Below are positions 42,164 to 51,500 of a stretch of DNA of 64,000 nt, piece by piece; the stretch's first letter is position 1; each line of letters begins with the position of its first letter. The notes under the pieces were generated by a model. It did not search any database. It was not told the origin of the DNA and was given only the letters and a program-made list of their open reading frames with translations. Source of the DNA: Paractinoplanes polyasparticus (GTDB lineage: Bacteria > Actinomycetota > Actinomycetes > Mycobacteriales > Micromonosporaceae). The position numbers were made by a program, and so were the translations under genes. The stretch covers positions 62,001-126,000 of the forward strand of contig NZ_JAHWFK010000033.1 in the NCBI RefSeq assembly GCF_019710575.1, given 5' to 3'.

Positions 42164-42553
42164 ATGACAACAACACGAGATTTCACCCGGCGGTGGGGTC
42201 CGGCCCTGCTCGTGGCCGGCGTCCTGGCCGGCGGCGCGATGGCGCCCGGGCCTGGACCGTGCACCCGGTTCGTGACGCCGGCGACAGCCAGTGCCGGGGA
42301 GTGGATCCCGGCGCTGGCCTACCGGCACCACGACCGGAAGGGCCCGCTGGAGGTCCGGTTTGACGAGAAACCCGTCGCTTACAGGCTGCTCCGCTACGCC
42401 GCTTCTCCTACCCCTGGTGTCACCGAGTTGTTCCTCACCGTCGGCGTGCCGAGCGGGTCGGCGCGCGGCCGGCACGAGATCCAGCTGTACGAGCCGTCCG
42501 GCAGCGGACGGCCCGGGAAACTGGCGGTCAGCACGATCATGCTCGGGCCCTGA
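42164..42553 (+). CDS. Small secreted hypothetical protein (129 aa)
   Basis: ATG 42164 follows GGGAG by 7 nt. The protein starts MTTTRDFTRRWGPALLVAGV, a Tat/Sec-like signal peptide of about 40 residues. A short beta-rich domain (RKGPLEVRFDEKPVAYRLLRYA ... TELFLTVGVPSG) follows. It is not recognised as a known family; Pro-kumamolisin or Ig-like adhesin folds could look similar. It ends just before a strong hairpin shared with the convergent glyoxylate operon. GC usage is like its neighbours. Confidence 0.65.
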   Translation: MTTTRDFTRRWGPALLVAGVLAGGAMAPGPGPCTRFVTPATASAGEWIPALAYRHHDRKGPLEVRFDEKPVAYRLLRYAASPTPGVTELFLTVGVPSGSARGRHEIQLYEPSGSGRPGKLAVSTIMLGP

Positions 42554-42561
42554 CATGCGCG

Positions 42562-42595
42562 GGGCGCGGCCACGGGAACCCCGGTGGCCGCGCCC
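42562..42595. terminator. Bidirectional terminator hairpin between convergent genes
   Basis: GGGCGCGGCCAC (42562-42573) pairs perfectly with GTGGCCGCGCCC (42584-42595), and the loop contains a further GGG/CCC pairing. It lies between the stop at 42553 on the plus strand and the aceB stop at 42610 on the minus strand. Confidence 0.75.
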
Positions 42596-42609
42596 TCGTC
42601 AGTGGCCGG

Positions 42610-44234
42610 TCAGACGGCGACCGTCGCCTGCGTGGGCTCCGGGGTCGGGGCGGCGCTGGACAGGTGCCGCAGGTAGGCCGGCAGGGTCAGGAACTCGGGA
42701 CAGGTGCGTTCCGAGAGCAGCACCGTCAGCAGGGTGCGGGCCTGGCCGAAGCGGCGGGCCGCGTCCTCGTCGAGGGCGCCGGTCTCGCTGAGCACGTCCA
42801 GCTCCTCGCGCAGCATCCGGCCGACCAGGGCCGCGCTGACCGGGACGCCGTAGTCGGTCGGGGTGGCGGAGTGGATCCACTGCCAGAGCTGGGTGCGGCA
42901 GATCTCGGCGGTCGCCGCGTCCTCCATCAGACCGCCCAGGGCCACCGCGCCCCGGCCGCCCAGCCAGGCGGCGATGTAGCGCAGCGCCACGCTGACGTTG
43001 GTGCGCAGCGCGACCTCGCTGACCTGGACCCCGAGGGCGCGCACGTCGAGCAGCTCGGTCGCGGTGACCCGCACGTCGTCGCGCTTGCGGACGATCTGGT
43101 GCGGTTCCTCGCCGAGCCACTGGTCGAAGACCTCGCGGCAGGTGTCGACCAGGCCGGGGTGGGCGACCCAGCTGCCGTCGAAACCGTCGCCGACCTCGCG
43201 CCGCTTGTCCTGGCGCACCTGGTTGAGCGCGCGCTTGGCGGCGACCGGGTCGCGGCTGGGGACGACCGCGGCCATGCCGCCGATGGCGTGGGCGTTCCGG
43301 CGGTGGCACGTGCGCACCAGGAGCTCGGTGTAGGCCCGCATGAACGGGGTCGTCATCGTGACCTGGGAGCGCTCGGGCAGGACCACGTCGGGGCGGTTCT
43401 TGATCATGCTGAACAGGTAGTCCCAGCGGCCCGCGTTCAGGCCGGCCGAGTGCTCGCGCAGCTCGTACAGGATCTCGTCCATCTCGAACGCGGCCGTGAT
43501 CGTCTCGATGAGCACGGTGGCCCGGATGGCGCCCCGCTCGATGCCGAGCGCTTCCTGGGCGTACAAGAAGACGTCGTTCCACAGCCGGGCCTCGAGGTGC
43601 GACTCGAGCTTGGGCAGGTAGAAGTACGGGCCGCTGCCCCGCTCGAGCTGGCGCTGCGCGCAGTGGAACAGGTAGAGGCCGAAGTCGAACAGCGACGCGG
43701 AGACCGGCCGCCCGCCGATGCGCAGGTGACTCTCGGGCAGGTGCCAGCCCCGCGGGCGCACCATGATGGTCGGGATCCAGCCGTTGACCCGGTACTCCTT
43801 GCCCTCGGGCGTGGTGAAGTCGAGCCGGCCGTCCAGCGCGTCCTTCAGGTTGAGCTGGCCGAGCACCACGTTCTCCCAGGTGGGTGACGTGGCGTCCTCG
43901 AAGTCGGCCATCCACACCTTGGCGCCGGAGTTGAGCGCGTTGACCGTCATCTTGCGCTCGGGCGGCCCGGTGATCTCGACGCGCCGGTCGAGCAGGTCGG
44001 GCGCCGGCGCCGCGACGGTCCAGCTCGCGTCGTCCCGGATGTGCGCGGTCGAGGGCAGGAAGTCCAGGTCGTCGGTGCGGGTGGTGCGCCGGCGGCGACG
44101 GCGGTCCAGCAGCTGGACCCGGCGGGCGCCGAACTCGCGGTCGAGCGCGACCACGAACGCGATGGCCTCGGGGGTCAGCACCTCGGCGTAGCGGCCCTCG
44201 GTCGTCCCCGTGATCGTGATTTCCTCGGTACCCA

Positions 44235-44235
<1 letters not shown>
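42610..44235 (-). CDS. aceB: Malate synthase A
   Basis: A 541-residue enzyme condensing glyoxylate and acetyl-CoA to malate in the glyoxylate shunt. Family landmarks visible are [59 protein letters not shown], the long [38 protein letters not shown] segment with substrate-binding residues, and the C-terminal [15 protein letters not shown]. Length is typical for the AceB (type A) form. It follows isocitrate lyase with a one-base stop/start overlap (TGATG at 44235) and ends at a strong hairpin. Probably repressed by the divergent RamB homologue when acetate or fatty acids are absent. Confidence 0.97.
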
Positions 44236-45524
<1,289 letters not shown>

Positions 45525-45622
45525 GTTCTCTCAGTCCCTCCGCTTGCCATTGCCAGGTGGAAGAACTTCACTTTCGCGCTTCCCGCCAGCCCCTCTGAAG
45601 ACATTTGTGAGCAGAAGAAACG

Positions 45623-45633
45623 CAGAATTTCTG
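45623..45633. promoter_or_regulatory. Palindrome CAGAA-T-TTCTG in the aceA-ramB intergenic region
   Basis: An 11-bp perfect palindrome ends 2 nt before the -10-like TAGCGT of ramB, with a further CAGAA 9 bp upstream. It is a plausible autoregulatory or aceA-control site. It does not match the published corynebacterial RamB box by eye, so assignment to RamB is inference. Confidence 0.4.
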
Positions 45634-45634
45634 T

Positions 45635-45640
45635 TAGCGT
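45635..45640 (+). promoter_or_regulatory. Leaderless-type -10 box (TAGCGT) for ramB
   Basis: TAGCGT ends 8 nt before ATG 45649 and no Shine-Dalgarno is present. It supports the start at 45649 over the open upstream frame from 45523. Confidence 0.45.
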
Positions 45641-45648
45641 CAAAACCC

Positions 45649-47073
45649 ATGACCGATCTCGTCACCCTGGGCCAGCGGCTACGCCACCAACGCAAATCGA
45701 AGGGCATGACGTTGGAGCAGCTCAGCGAGGCGGTGGGCCGGGCGCCGTCGCAGCTGTCGCTCATCGAGAACGGCAAGCGCGAGCCCCGGCTGTCGGTGCT
45801 CGAGGCGATCGCCGGGGCGCTCGGCGTCCCGCTGCAGGACCTGCTGCGGCCCGAGGCGCCGTCGCGCCGCGCCGGCCTCGAGATCGACCTGACCCGGTTT
45901 CAGGAGTCACCGGCGTACGCGGCCCTCGGTCTGCCGGCGGTCAAGGGCGGGCGCCGCCTGCCTCTCGACGCGCTCGAGTCGCTGGTGGGCCTGCACCGCG
46001 AGCTCAACCGGCTGCTGACCGAGCAGAGCGCGACCCCCGAGGTCGCCCGCCGGGCCAACGCCCAGCTGCGGATCGACATGCGCGAGCGCGACAACTACTT
46101 CGCCGAGATCGAGCGGGCGGCAGCCGACGTGTCGCGCTCGGTGAAGCACGCGACGGGCCCGTTGTCCCAGCGCGGGATCCTCGACATCGCCGCGCACCTG
46201 GGCTTCACGTTGCACTACGTGAGCGACCTGCCCGGCTCGACACGCTCGGTGACCGACCTGGTCAACCGGAAGATCTATCTGCCCCAGGTGGCCAGCGGCA
46301 AGGGGCACGACCCGCGGGCCGTGGTGCTGCAGACGCTGGGCCATTTCGTGCTCGGGCATCCGGAGCCGGCCGACTACGGCGACTTCCTGCGGCAGCGGGT
46401 CGAGGCGAACTACTTCGCGGCGGCGCTGCTGATGCCCGAGACCTTCGCCGTCCAGTTCCTCAAGGCGGCCAAGGCCGACCGGGCCCTGGCCATCGACGAC
46501 TTCCGGGACGCGTTCGGCGTCTCCTACGAGACCGCGGCCCACCGCTTCACCAACCTGGCGACCCACCACTTCGGCATCCCGGTGCACTTCACCCGGGTGC
46601 ACGAGAACGGGATCGTCTACAAGGCGTACGAGAACGACGGCGTCCGCTTCCCGTCCGACGTCACCGGCGCCATCGAGGGCCAGCCGATCTGCCGCAGGTG
46701 GGCGTCCCGCACGATCTTCGGCTCGGACGACCCGTACTCGTCGTTCTACCAGTTCACCGACACGTCGTCGGGCACGTACTGGTGCACCGTCCACATCGAG
46801 TCGACCCGCTCCGGCGAATTCTCGGTCACGGTCGGCACCCCGTACGAGCACGCGCGCTGGTTCCGGGGCGGAGACACGTCCCGGCGTACGGTGTCCCGCT
46901 GCCCCGACCCCGCCTGCTGCCGCCGTCCACCGGCCGCACTGGTCGACCGCTGGGCCGGCCAGGCCTGGCCCAGCGCCCGCGTCCACTCCCACCTGCTGGC
47001 CGCGCTGCCCCCCGGCACGTTCCCCGGCGTCGACGCCCAGGACGTCTACGAGTTCCTGGAGCGGCGGGCCTGA
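45649..47073 (+). CDS. ramB: RamB-type XRE regulator of acetate metabolism
   Basis: A 474-residue regulator. The N-terminal XRE helix-turn-helix (LGQRLRHQRKSKGMTLEQLSEAVGRAPSQLSLIENGKREPRLSVL, about 7-52) is followed by a central region and an IrrE/DUF955-like segment (HFVLGHPEPADYGDFLRQRVEANYFAAALLMP). The C-terminal short-chain fatty-acyl regulator domain has CRRW, FQFTDTSSGTYWC-like pattern and a Cys cluster (RCPDPACCRRP). RamB homologues repress aceA/aceB and sense acetate-derived metabolites, and some respond to propionyl-CoA pathways. Placement divergent from aceA-aceB fits exactly. The predicted upstream extension lacks regulator-like composition. Confidence 0.93.
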   Translation: MTDLVTLGQRLRHQRKSKGMTLEQLSEAVGRAPSQLSLIENGKREPRLSVLEAIAGALGVPLQDLLRPEAPSRRAGLEIDLTRFQESPAYAALGLPAVKGGRRLPLDALESLVGLHRELNRLLTEQSATPEVARRANAQLRIDMRERDNYFAEIERAAADVSRSVKHATGPLSQRGILDIAAHLGFTLHYVSDLPGSTRSVTDLVNRKIYLPQVASGKGHDPRAVVLQTLGHFVLGHPEPADYGDFLRQRVEANYFAAALLMPETFAVQFLKAAKADRALAIDDFRDAFGVSYETAAHRFTNLATHHFGIPVHFTRVHENGIVYKAYENDGVRFPSDVTGAIEGQPICRRWASRTIFGSDDPYSSFYQFTDTSSGTYWCTVHIESTRSGEFSVTVGTPYEHARWFRGGDTSRRTVSRCPDPACCRRPPAALVDRWAGQAWPSARVHSHLLAALPPGTFPGVDAQDVYEFLERRA

Positions 47074-47075
47074 AC

Positions 47076-47081
47076 TACGCT
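47076..47081 (+). promoter_or_regulatory. Leaderless-type -10 box (TACGCT) for the 322-aa membrane protein
   Basis: TACGCT begins 2 nt after the ramB stop and ends 7 nt before ATG 47089, with no ribosome site between. Confidence 0.5.
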
Positions 47082-47088
47082 GCCGCCC

Positions 47089-48057
47089 ATGATCGGTGGG
47101 GTGCGGCTCGGCGTCGCTGTGCTGGTGGGCTGGGCCGGGGCGTGGCTCTGGGCGTACGGGATCGCGGTTCTGCAACCGCTGTGCGAACCGGGATCGCCGT
47201 TCTGGGAGCTCGCCGAGAACAACTCGTACTGGGCGCGCGACGTGCGGTGGGCGGCGGTCCTCGCGGTGTCGGCGGTCCTGGCCGCGGTGTCCCGTCGATC
47301 GTGGCTGATCGCCGTGGCCGTGCCCTGGCTGGCGGCCGACATCGTGCTGGATCGGATCGACCCGGGACGTCCGGCACTGCTGCCGGCCACGCTGATCGCC
47401 GGCGTGGCAGTGACCGCGGTGGCGATCCCGGCCGCGCTCCGGCCGCCGGGCCGGCCGCTCGCCCTCTGGATCCCGCTGGCCTGCCTGTTCACGGCGAGCA
47501 CGATCGTCGCGCTGGAGTCACCGAGCGACGCCGAACCCCAGCTCGCCCTGTCCCGCCTGGCCGCCTACGTCGTCTGCGCGATCGCCACGGTCGTGTGCGT
47601 GCTCGCCTCGCTGACCCCGAGCGCCCTGCAACGCCGGTGGCCGGCGGTGGCCGGCCTGGCCGTCGGGGTGACCCTGTTCGGCCTGCCCCTCCCGCCGCTG
47701 GTCACGTTCGGGCTGATGGTGCTGGGCGCGGCCACCGTCGTGCTGCTGCGCGAACCGTGGGGCGGAGTGCGGCGGGCCGCCGGTGTGGTGGCGCTGCACG
47801 CGGCGGGTCTGGTCGCCGTCGGCTTCGTCCTGCTCTTCTCGCTGCTCCAGGCCGGGCGACCGTTCACCGCGCTGGCCGGCAACGAGGCAGTCAACACCGC
47901 CGACTCCGACCCGAGCCTGCTGATCTGGTCGGTCGCCGTGGCCGTGGCCTGGGCGGTCCTGGTGCGCCTGAGCAAGGCGATCGCGGCTACGCCGGCTGCA
48001 GCTCCGGCGAGCGGGCCGGGGCAAGGCGCCCGAGCAGGGAGCGCGCCGCCTCGATGA
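47089..48057 (+). CDS. Hypothetical polytopic membrane protein (322 aa)
   Basis: About eight or nine hydrophobic segments span residues 5-300, starting MIGGVRLGVAVLVGWAGAWL, with short loops and an Ala/Gly/Pro-rich cytosolic end. One loop contains CEPGSPFWELAENNSYWARDV. No transporter signature or catalytic motif is recognised. It lies 15 nt after ramB but has its own promoter-like box. Its last 71 bp overlap the convergent DICT-domain gene, so the tail may be poorly conserved. Confidence 0.7.
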   Translation: MIGGVRLGVAVLVGWAGAWLWAYGIAVLQPLCEPGSPFWELAENNSYWARDVRWAAVLAVSAVLAAVSRRSWLIAVAVPWLAADIVLDRIDPGRPALLPATLIAGVAVTAVAIPAALRPPGRPLALWIPLACLFTASTIVALESPSDAEPQLALSRLAAYVVCAIATVVCVLASLTPSALQRRWPAVAGLAVGVTLFGLPLPPLVTFGLMVLGAATVVLLREPWGGVRRAAGVVALHAAGLVAVGFVLLFSLLQAGRPFTALAGNEAVNTADSDPSLLIWSVAVAVAWAVLVRLSKAIAATPAAAPASGPGQGARAGSAPPR

Positions 48058-48517
48058 CCAGGGCACGGTCGTGGGTCAGGGCGAACTCGAAGCGGCGCTC
48101 ACGGTCCGGGCCGGTGTCGCCCAGGTCGCGGGCGACGAGCGCGGCCGCCCGATGCGGGCCGACCACGATGACGTTCCACTCGCCGCGCAGCGCGTCGTGG
48201 TCCTCGAGACGCGCGCCGCGCACCCCGGGGATCGGCTCGTCGGTGAGCCCGGTGCCGAGCGCGGCCACCAGCGGGCTGTGCGCGGCGATGCCGGCGAAGC
48301 GCCGGGCGGTGGCCGGCGTGAAGTGCCGGGCGTCCTGGAAGCACGCGAGCAGGACGGGCGGCTCGCCGCCGTCGAAGGCCAGCGCCTCGAGGTGCCGGCT
48401 CATCGGCATGAGCTGCGCCTTGGTGGCGCGGGTGACGGGTCGGCGGGCGCCCACGATGGCGAACGGCGTGCGGTCCTCCGGCCGCGGCGGCGGGATGAAC
48501 GGCAGCGTGGCGGTCAT
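47987..48517 (-). CDS. DICT sensory domain protein
   Basis: A 176-residue protein whose whole length resembles the DICT domain: FAIVGARRPVTRATKAQLMPMSRHLEALAF, LLACFQDARHFTPATARRFAGIAAHSPLVAALG, GEWNVIVVGPHRAAALVARDLGD and RRFEFALTHDRALVIEAARSLL. DICT is known as a sensory domain, often fused behind EAL or GGDEF domains. Here it is a separate ORF whose start overlaps the EAL gene stop (ATGA, 48514-48517), so the two are very likely partners. Its 3' end overlaps the convergent membrane-protein gene by 71 bp. Confidence 0.85.
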   Translation of the reverse strand: MTATLPFIPPPRPEDRTPFAIVGARRPVTRATKAQLMPMSRHLEALAFDGGEPPVLLACFQDARHFTPATARRFAGIAAHSPLVAALGTGLTDEPIPGVRGARLEDHDALRGEWNVIVVGPHRAAALVARDLGDTGPDRERRFEFALTHDRALVIEAARSLLGRLAPARSPELQPA

Positions 48518-49233
48518 GCCGGCGACGACCGGAAGGGGGCGGGGCGGCCGAAGTGCCAGCCCTGACCGACGGTGGCGCCCATCGTGCGGGCGATCGCCAG
48601 GTGCTCCGGGGTCTCGATGCCCTCGGCCAGCACGACCGCGCCGCTCGCCTCGGCGTAGGCGGCGACCGCGGCGACCACGCGGGCGGTGTGCGGGTCGCCG
48701 GGCGCCCGCAGCAGGCCCATGTCCAGCTTGACCACGTCGGGGTGCAGGAACGGCATGAGCGCGAGCGACATCGGGTCGGCGCCGACGTCGTCGAGGGCGA
48801 CACCCCAGCCCGCCGCACGGGCCGCCGCCGCTGCGCTGAGCAGGCCGGACGGGTCGACGGCGATGGCCCGCTCGGTCATCTCGGTGACCACCCGCAGGCG
48901 GTGGCGGGCGAGCTCGATGATCGGAGCCAGATCGAGCGGGCAGGGGGTGCCCGCGGCCGACGGCTCCATGTTGACGAAGAGGGTGAGCGCGGGATCGAGG
49001 TCGGCGGCCAGCGCGCCCTCGTAGGCGCGGGCACGGCAGATCCAGTCGAGCTCGCTCTCACGGCCGGCTTCGTGGGCAGCGGCGAACAGGGCGCCCGGCT
49101 GCTCCCACAAGCTGCCGGCCGGGCCACGGCTAAGGGCCTCGTAACCCAGCACCCGTCCGGTGGAGATCTCGACCAGCGGCTGGAAGAGCGTGGTCACCGC
49201 CCGCCGGTCGAGCACATCGTGAATGTCGCGCAT
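48514..49233 (-). CDS. EAL-domain c-di-GMP phosphodiesterase
   Basis: A 239-residue, single-domain EAL protein. Catalytic-site motifs are FQPLVEISTGRVLGYEALSRG (the EAL Glu), VNMEP (Asn), TEMTER (Glu), DDVGAD (metal Asp pair, replacing DDFG), VKLDM (Lys) and LAEGIETPEHL (general-base region Glu). All metal ligands appear present, so activity is expected. It is translated with the DICT protein via ATGA. The ATG has AGGTGAG close upstream. It is divergent from the polysaccharide monooxygenase gene across a region with a conspicuous hairpin. Confidence 0.93.
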   Translation of the reverse strand: MRDIHDVLDRRAVTTLFQPLVEISTGRVLGYEALSRGPAGSLWEQPGALFAAAHEAGRESELDWICRARAYEGALAADLDPALTLFVNMEPSAAGTPCPLDLAPIIELARHRLRVVTEMTERAIAVDPSGLLSAAAAARAAGWGVALDDVGADPMSLALMPFLHPDVVKLDMGLLRAPGDPHTARVVAAVAAYAEASGAVVLAEGIETPEHLAIARTMGATVGQGWHFGRPAPFRSSPA

Positions 49234-49255
49234 GGCTCACCTATCGACCCCGCAA

Positions 49256-49299
49256 CGGCCGCAGTTAACAAATGCGGCCGCTCTCTTTACTGTTAACAA
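49256..49299. promoter_or_regulatory. Hairpin with GTTAACAA loop plus repeated GTTAACAA
   Basis: CGGCCGCA (49256-49263) pairs with TGCGGCCG (49273-49280) around the 9-nt loop GTTAACAAA. The octamer GTTAACAA recurs at 49292-49299, a 28-bp period, or nearly three helical turns. AT-rich octamers are rare in this DNA. It sits between the divergent EAL and monooxygenase genes. Confidence 0.55.
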
Positions 49300-49367
49300 G
49301 GTTTAACTTATGTTTGTCGATATCCAGTCACCTCGTCATCCCCCCATGAAGCCAAGGAGTCCCCTTC

Positions 49368-50108
49368 ATGAGACGCAGGTTCACCCTTCCCGCACTGACC
49401 GTCGCCACTACCGCGGCCGCCCTCACCGTCGGAGTCGCCCCGGCTTCGGCTCACGGCTACATCTCGTCCCCGCCCAGCCGCCAGGCCAACTGCGCCAGCG
49501 GCGCCGTCGCCAACTGCGGCGACATCGTCTACGAGCCGCAGAGCGTCGAGGCGGCCAAGGGCTCCATGCAGTGCAACGGCAGCGGCAGCCGGTTCGCTGT
49601 GCTCAACGACAACAGCCGCAACTGGCCGGCCGCCTCGGTCGGGCAGTCGGTCACCTTCAACTGGGTGCTGACGGCCCGGCACTCGACCGCCACGTGGGAG
49701 TACTTCATCGGCAACACGCGGCTCGCCTCGTTCAACGACGGGGGCGCGCAGCCCGGCGCCACCAAGTCGCACACGGTCAGCATGGGCGGCTTCAGCGGCC
49801 GGCAGACCGTGCTCGCCCGATGGAACGTCGCCGACACGGCCATGGCGTTCTACGCCTGCGTCGATCTCAACATCGGCGGTGGCGGTGGCAACCCGCCGCC
49901 CACGACTCCCCCGCCCACCAACCCGCCCCCGACGACCCCGCCGCCCACCACCCCGCCGCCGGCCAGCGGCACGTGGCGCGCCGGCTCGGCCTACCAGCCG
50001 GGCAACGTCGTCACCTACAACGGCCGCTCGTACACCTGCCGCCAGGCGCACACCGCGCTCACCGGCTGGGAGCCGCCGAACGTCCCCGCCCTGTGGTCCG
50101 CGAGCTAG
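49368..50108 (+). CDS. AA10 lytic polysaccharide monooxygenase with C-terminal carbohydrate-binding module
   Basis: A 246-residue secreted copper enzyme. The signal peptide ends ASA (residue 28), exposing the N-terminal His29 (HGYISSPPSR) required for the copper histidine brace. The second His is about 105 (TARHSTATWEYF). Paired cysteines and the FYACVDLNI end complete the AA10 domain. A Pro/Thr linker of about 35 residues joins a CBM5/12-type module (WRAGSAYQPGNVVTYNGRSYTCRQAHTAL...WEPPNVPALW). It oxidatively cleaves chitin or cellulose; the substrate is not decided by sequence alone. AAGGAG lies 9 nt before the ATG. A lipoprotein gene overlaps its end. Confidence 0.96.
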   Translation: MRRRFTLPALTVATTAAALTVGVAPASAHGYISSPPSRQANCASGAVANCGDIVYEPQSVEAAKGSMQCNGSGSRFAVLNDNSRNWPAASVGQSVTFNWVLTARHSTATWEYFIGNTRLASFNDGGAQPGATKSHTVSMGGFSGRQTVLARWNVADTAMAFYACVDLNIGGGGGNPPPTTPPPTNPPPTTPPPTTPPPASGTWRAGSAYQPGNVVTYNGRSYTCRQAHTALTGWEPPNVPALWSAS

Positions 50109-50641
50109 TCGCGGCCGCGCTGGCCCTCCTGCTGGTCTCCGGCTGCGATGCGCAGCCGGAGGCCGGTGCGCCGCCCTTCAACGACACCGACGTGATGTTC
50201 CTCCAGATGGGCCTGACCCAGATCGACGAGGGCGACCAGGTGGCGGCCCTGGCCGAGCAGAGGGCCACCGATCCGCGCCTGCGCAGCCTGGCCACGGAGC
50301 TGCGCGCCCAGTGGCGCGAGGAATCGGCGACCATGCAGCGCCGGCTGCAGGACTGGAAGCAACCGCTGGAGGCCGATCCGTCGGCCGGGGCTCACGCGGG
50401 CCACGGCGACCTGCACAACCTGCGCCCGTCCGACATCGGCGAGCTGAGCGACACCCGGGGCAAGGACTTCGACCGTACGGCTGTGACCCTGCTCCTGGGC
50501 CACCTGGGCAACTGCGTCGAGACCGCCCGCATGGAGTCAGCCGGCGGCGCCCATCCCGACGCCCGGGCCCTCGGGGCGAACGTCGCGAGCCGCCGTCAGT
50601 CCCAGATCCAGAGCCTGCTCAAGCTGGCGGCCGAACCCTGA
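50093..50641 (+). CDS. DUF305-like lipoprotein
   Basis: GTG 50093 lies inside the last codons of the monooxygenase gene (16-bp overlap). The 182-residue product begins VVRELVAAALALLLVSGCDAQ, with lipobox VSGC and Cys at 18. The mature part matches DUF305 (ferritin-like helical, often metal-related): DTDVMFLQMGLTQIDEGDQVAALAEQ...LRSLATELRAQWREESATMQRRLQDW, and a second half with RTAVTLLLGHLGNCVETARME. The His-His pair usual in FLxxMxxHHxxA is replaced by LTQ, so metal binding may be lost. A HAGHGDLH loop remains. Its 3' end overlaps the opposing hydrolase gene by 105 bp. Confidence 0.8.
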   Translation: MVRELVAAALALLLVSGCDAQPEAGAPPFNDTDVMFLQMGLTQIDEGDQVAALAEQRATDPRLRSLATELRAQWREESATMQRRLQDWKQPLEADPSAGAHAGHGDLHNLRPSDIGELSDTRGKDFDRTAVTLLLGHLGNCVETARMESAGGAHPDARALGANVASRRQSQIQSLLKLAAEP

Positions 50642-51430
50642 CGGATCCTCCAGCCACGGGCTGTGCCCCGCGCCCGGCACGATGACGACCGCACAACCGA
50701 GCCGGTCGCCGAGCCGGCGCAGAGCCTCGGCCGGCCGGCTGTCCCCCGCGCCGCCGATGATCACCGTGCCGGGCGGCAGCCGTTCGCGGAGCTCGTCCAG
50801 ATGTGACTCCAGCGGGTCGGCCCGGCCGGCCGCGTTGAGGTGCCGGTTCATCGTGTAGTTGACCGGCCGCACGCTGAGCGCCGAGGCGTGCGCCCAGTCC
50901 CAGGCCCGCGTCCGGTCGGCGTGGTCGGTGAACCAGGCCAGCGTGAGGTACTCGACCTCCTCGGCCTCGGTGCGCGCGGCGATGCCGTCGAGCTCCTCCA
51001 GCCGGGCCTGCTGCGCGCCGGTGCGCCGCTCGCGCTGGGCCGCCCGGTCCGCTTCCCGCCACGGCTCCACGAACGGCCCGGCGATCAGCACCAGCCCCGC
51101 CACACGCTCCGGGTGCGCCAGCAGGAAACGACAAGCCAGTTCGGTTCCGTACGAGTGCCCGACCAGCACAGCCGTGCGGTGCCCCCAGGCGTCGAGCAGC
51201 AGGCTCAGGTCACGGACGTGCCGCCCGAGCGTGTGCTCCCCCGCCCAGCGCGACCCGCCGGTGCCCCGCTGGTCGTAGCGGTGAACCACGCCCAGGTGCT
51301 CGACGAGCCCGGCCACCGGCGCCAGATAGTCGGGCAGCCCCGGCCCGCCGTTGACCAGGACCACCGGCCGGCCCGTCCCCCTCCCGGTCCACGTGCGCAG
51401 CCGCACCCCGTCGTCCATCACCACGTCCAT
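50537..51430 (-). CDS. Alpha/beta hydrolase (proline iminopeptidase-like)
   Basis: A 297-residue hydrolase. It shows PVVLVNGGPGLPDYLAPV (oxyanion HGGPG-type loop, here NGGPG), VHRYDQRGTGGSR and the nucleophile elbow VGHSYGTELA (Ser in GHSYG). A cap domain (about 140-205) follows, with a late acid near GAGDSRPAEALRR and the catalytic His in VPGAGHSPWLEDP. The substrate is unknown. ATG 51430 has a TACGCT box 7 nt upstream. About 28 C-terminal residues run past the fold and overlap the lipoprotein gene on the other strand by 105 bp. Confidence 0.9.
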   Translation of the reverse strand: MDVVMDDGVRLRTWTGRGTGRPVVLVNGGPGLPDYLAPVAGLVEHLGVVHRYDQRGTGGSRWAGEHTLGRHVRDLSLLLDAWGHRTAVLVGHSYGTELACRFLLAHPERVAGLVLIAGPFVEPWREADRAAQRERRTGAQQARLEELDGIAARTEAEEVEYLTLAWFTDHADRTRAWDWAHASALSVRPVNYTMNRHLNAAGRADPLESHLDELRERLPPGTVIIGGAGDSRPAEALRRLGDRLGCAVVIVPGAGHSPWLEDPSGFGRQLEQALDLGLTAARDVRPEGPGVGMGAAG

Positions 51431-51437
51431 GGCCCCG

Positions 51438-51443
51438 AGCGTA
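51438..51443 (-). promoter_or_regulatory. Leaderless-type -10 box (TACGCT) for the hydrolase
   Basis: TACGCT on the minus strand ends 7 nt before ATG 51430. It is back-to-back with the box of the divergent acetyltransferase, only 45 bp away. Confidence 0.5.
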
Positions 51444-51488
51444 GGCACCACTGCGCCAAGGCCCGCGGTCCCGGTGCCGACGCGTCTG

Positions 51489-51494
51489 TAGATT
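51489..51494 (+). promoter_or_regulatory. Leaderless-type -10 box (TAGATT) for the second acetyltransferase
   Basis: TAGATT ends 6 nt before ATG 51501, with no Shine-Dalgarno. Confidence 0.5.
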
Positions 51495-51500
51495 CGGCTC

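Noticed and set aside
45525-45648. A canonical corynebacterial RamB box (AAACTTTGCAAA-like)
   Set aside because: No match was found by eye in this control region; only the CAGAATTTCTG palindrome stands out, and it is reported separately as a candidate.
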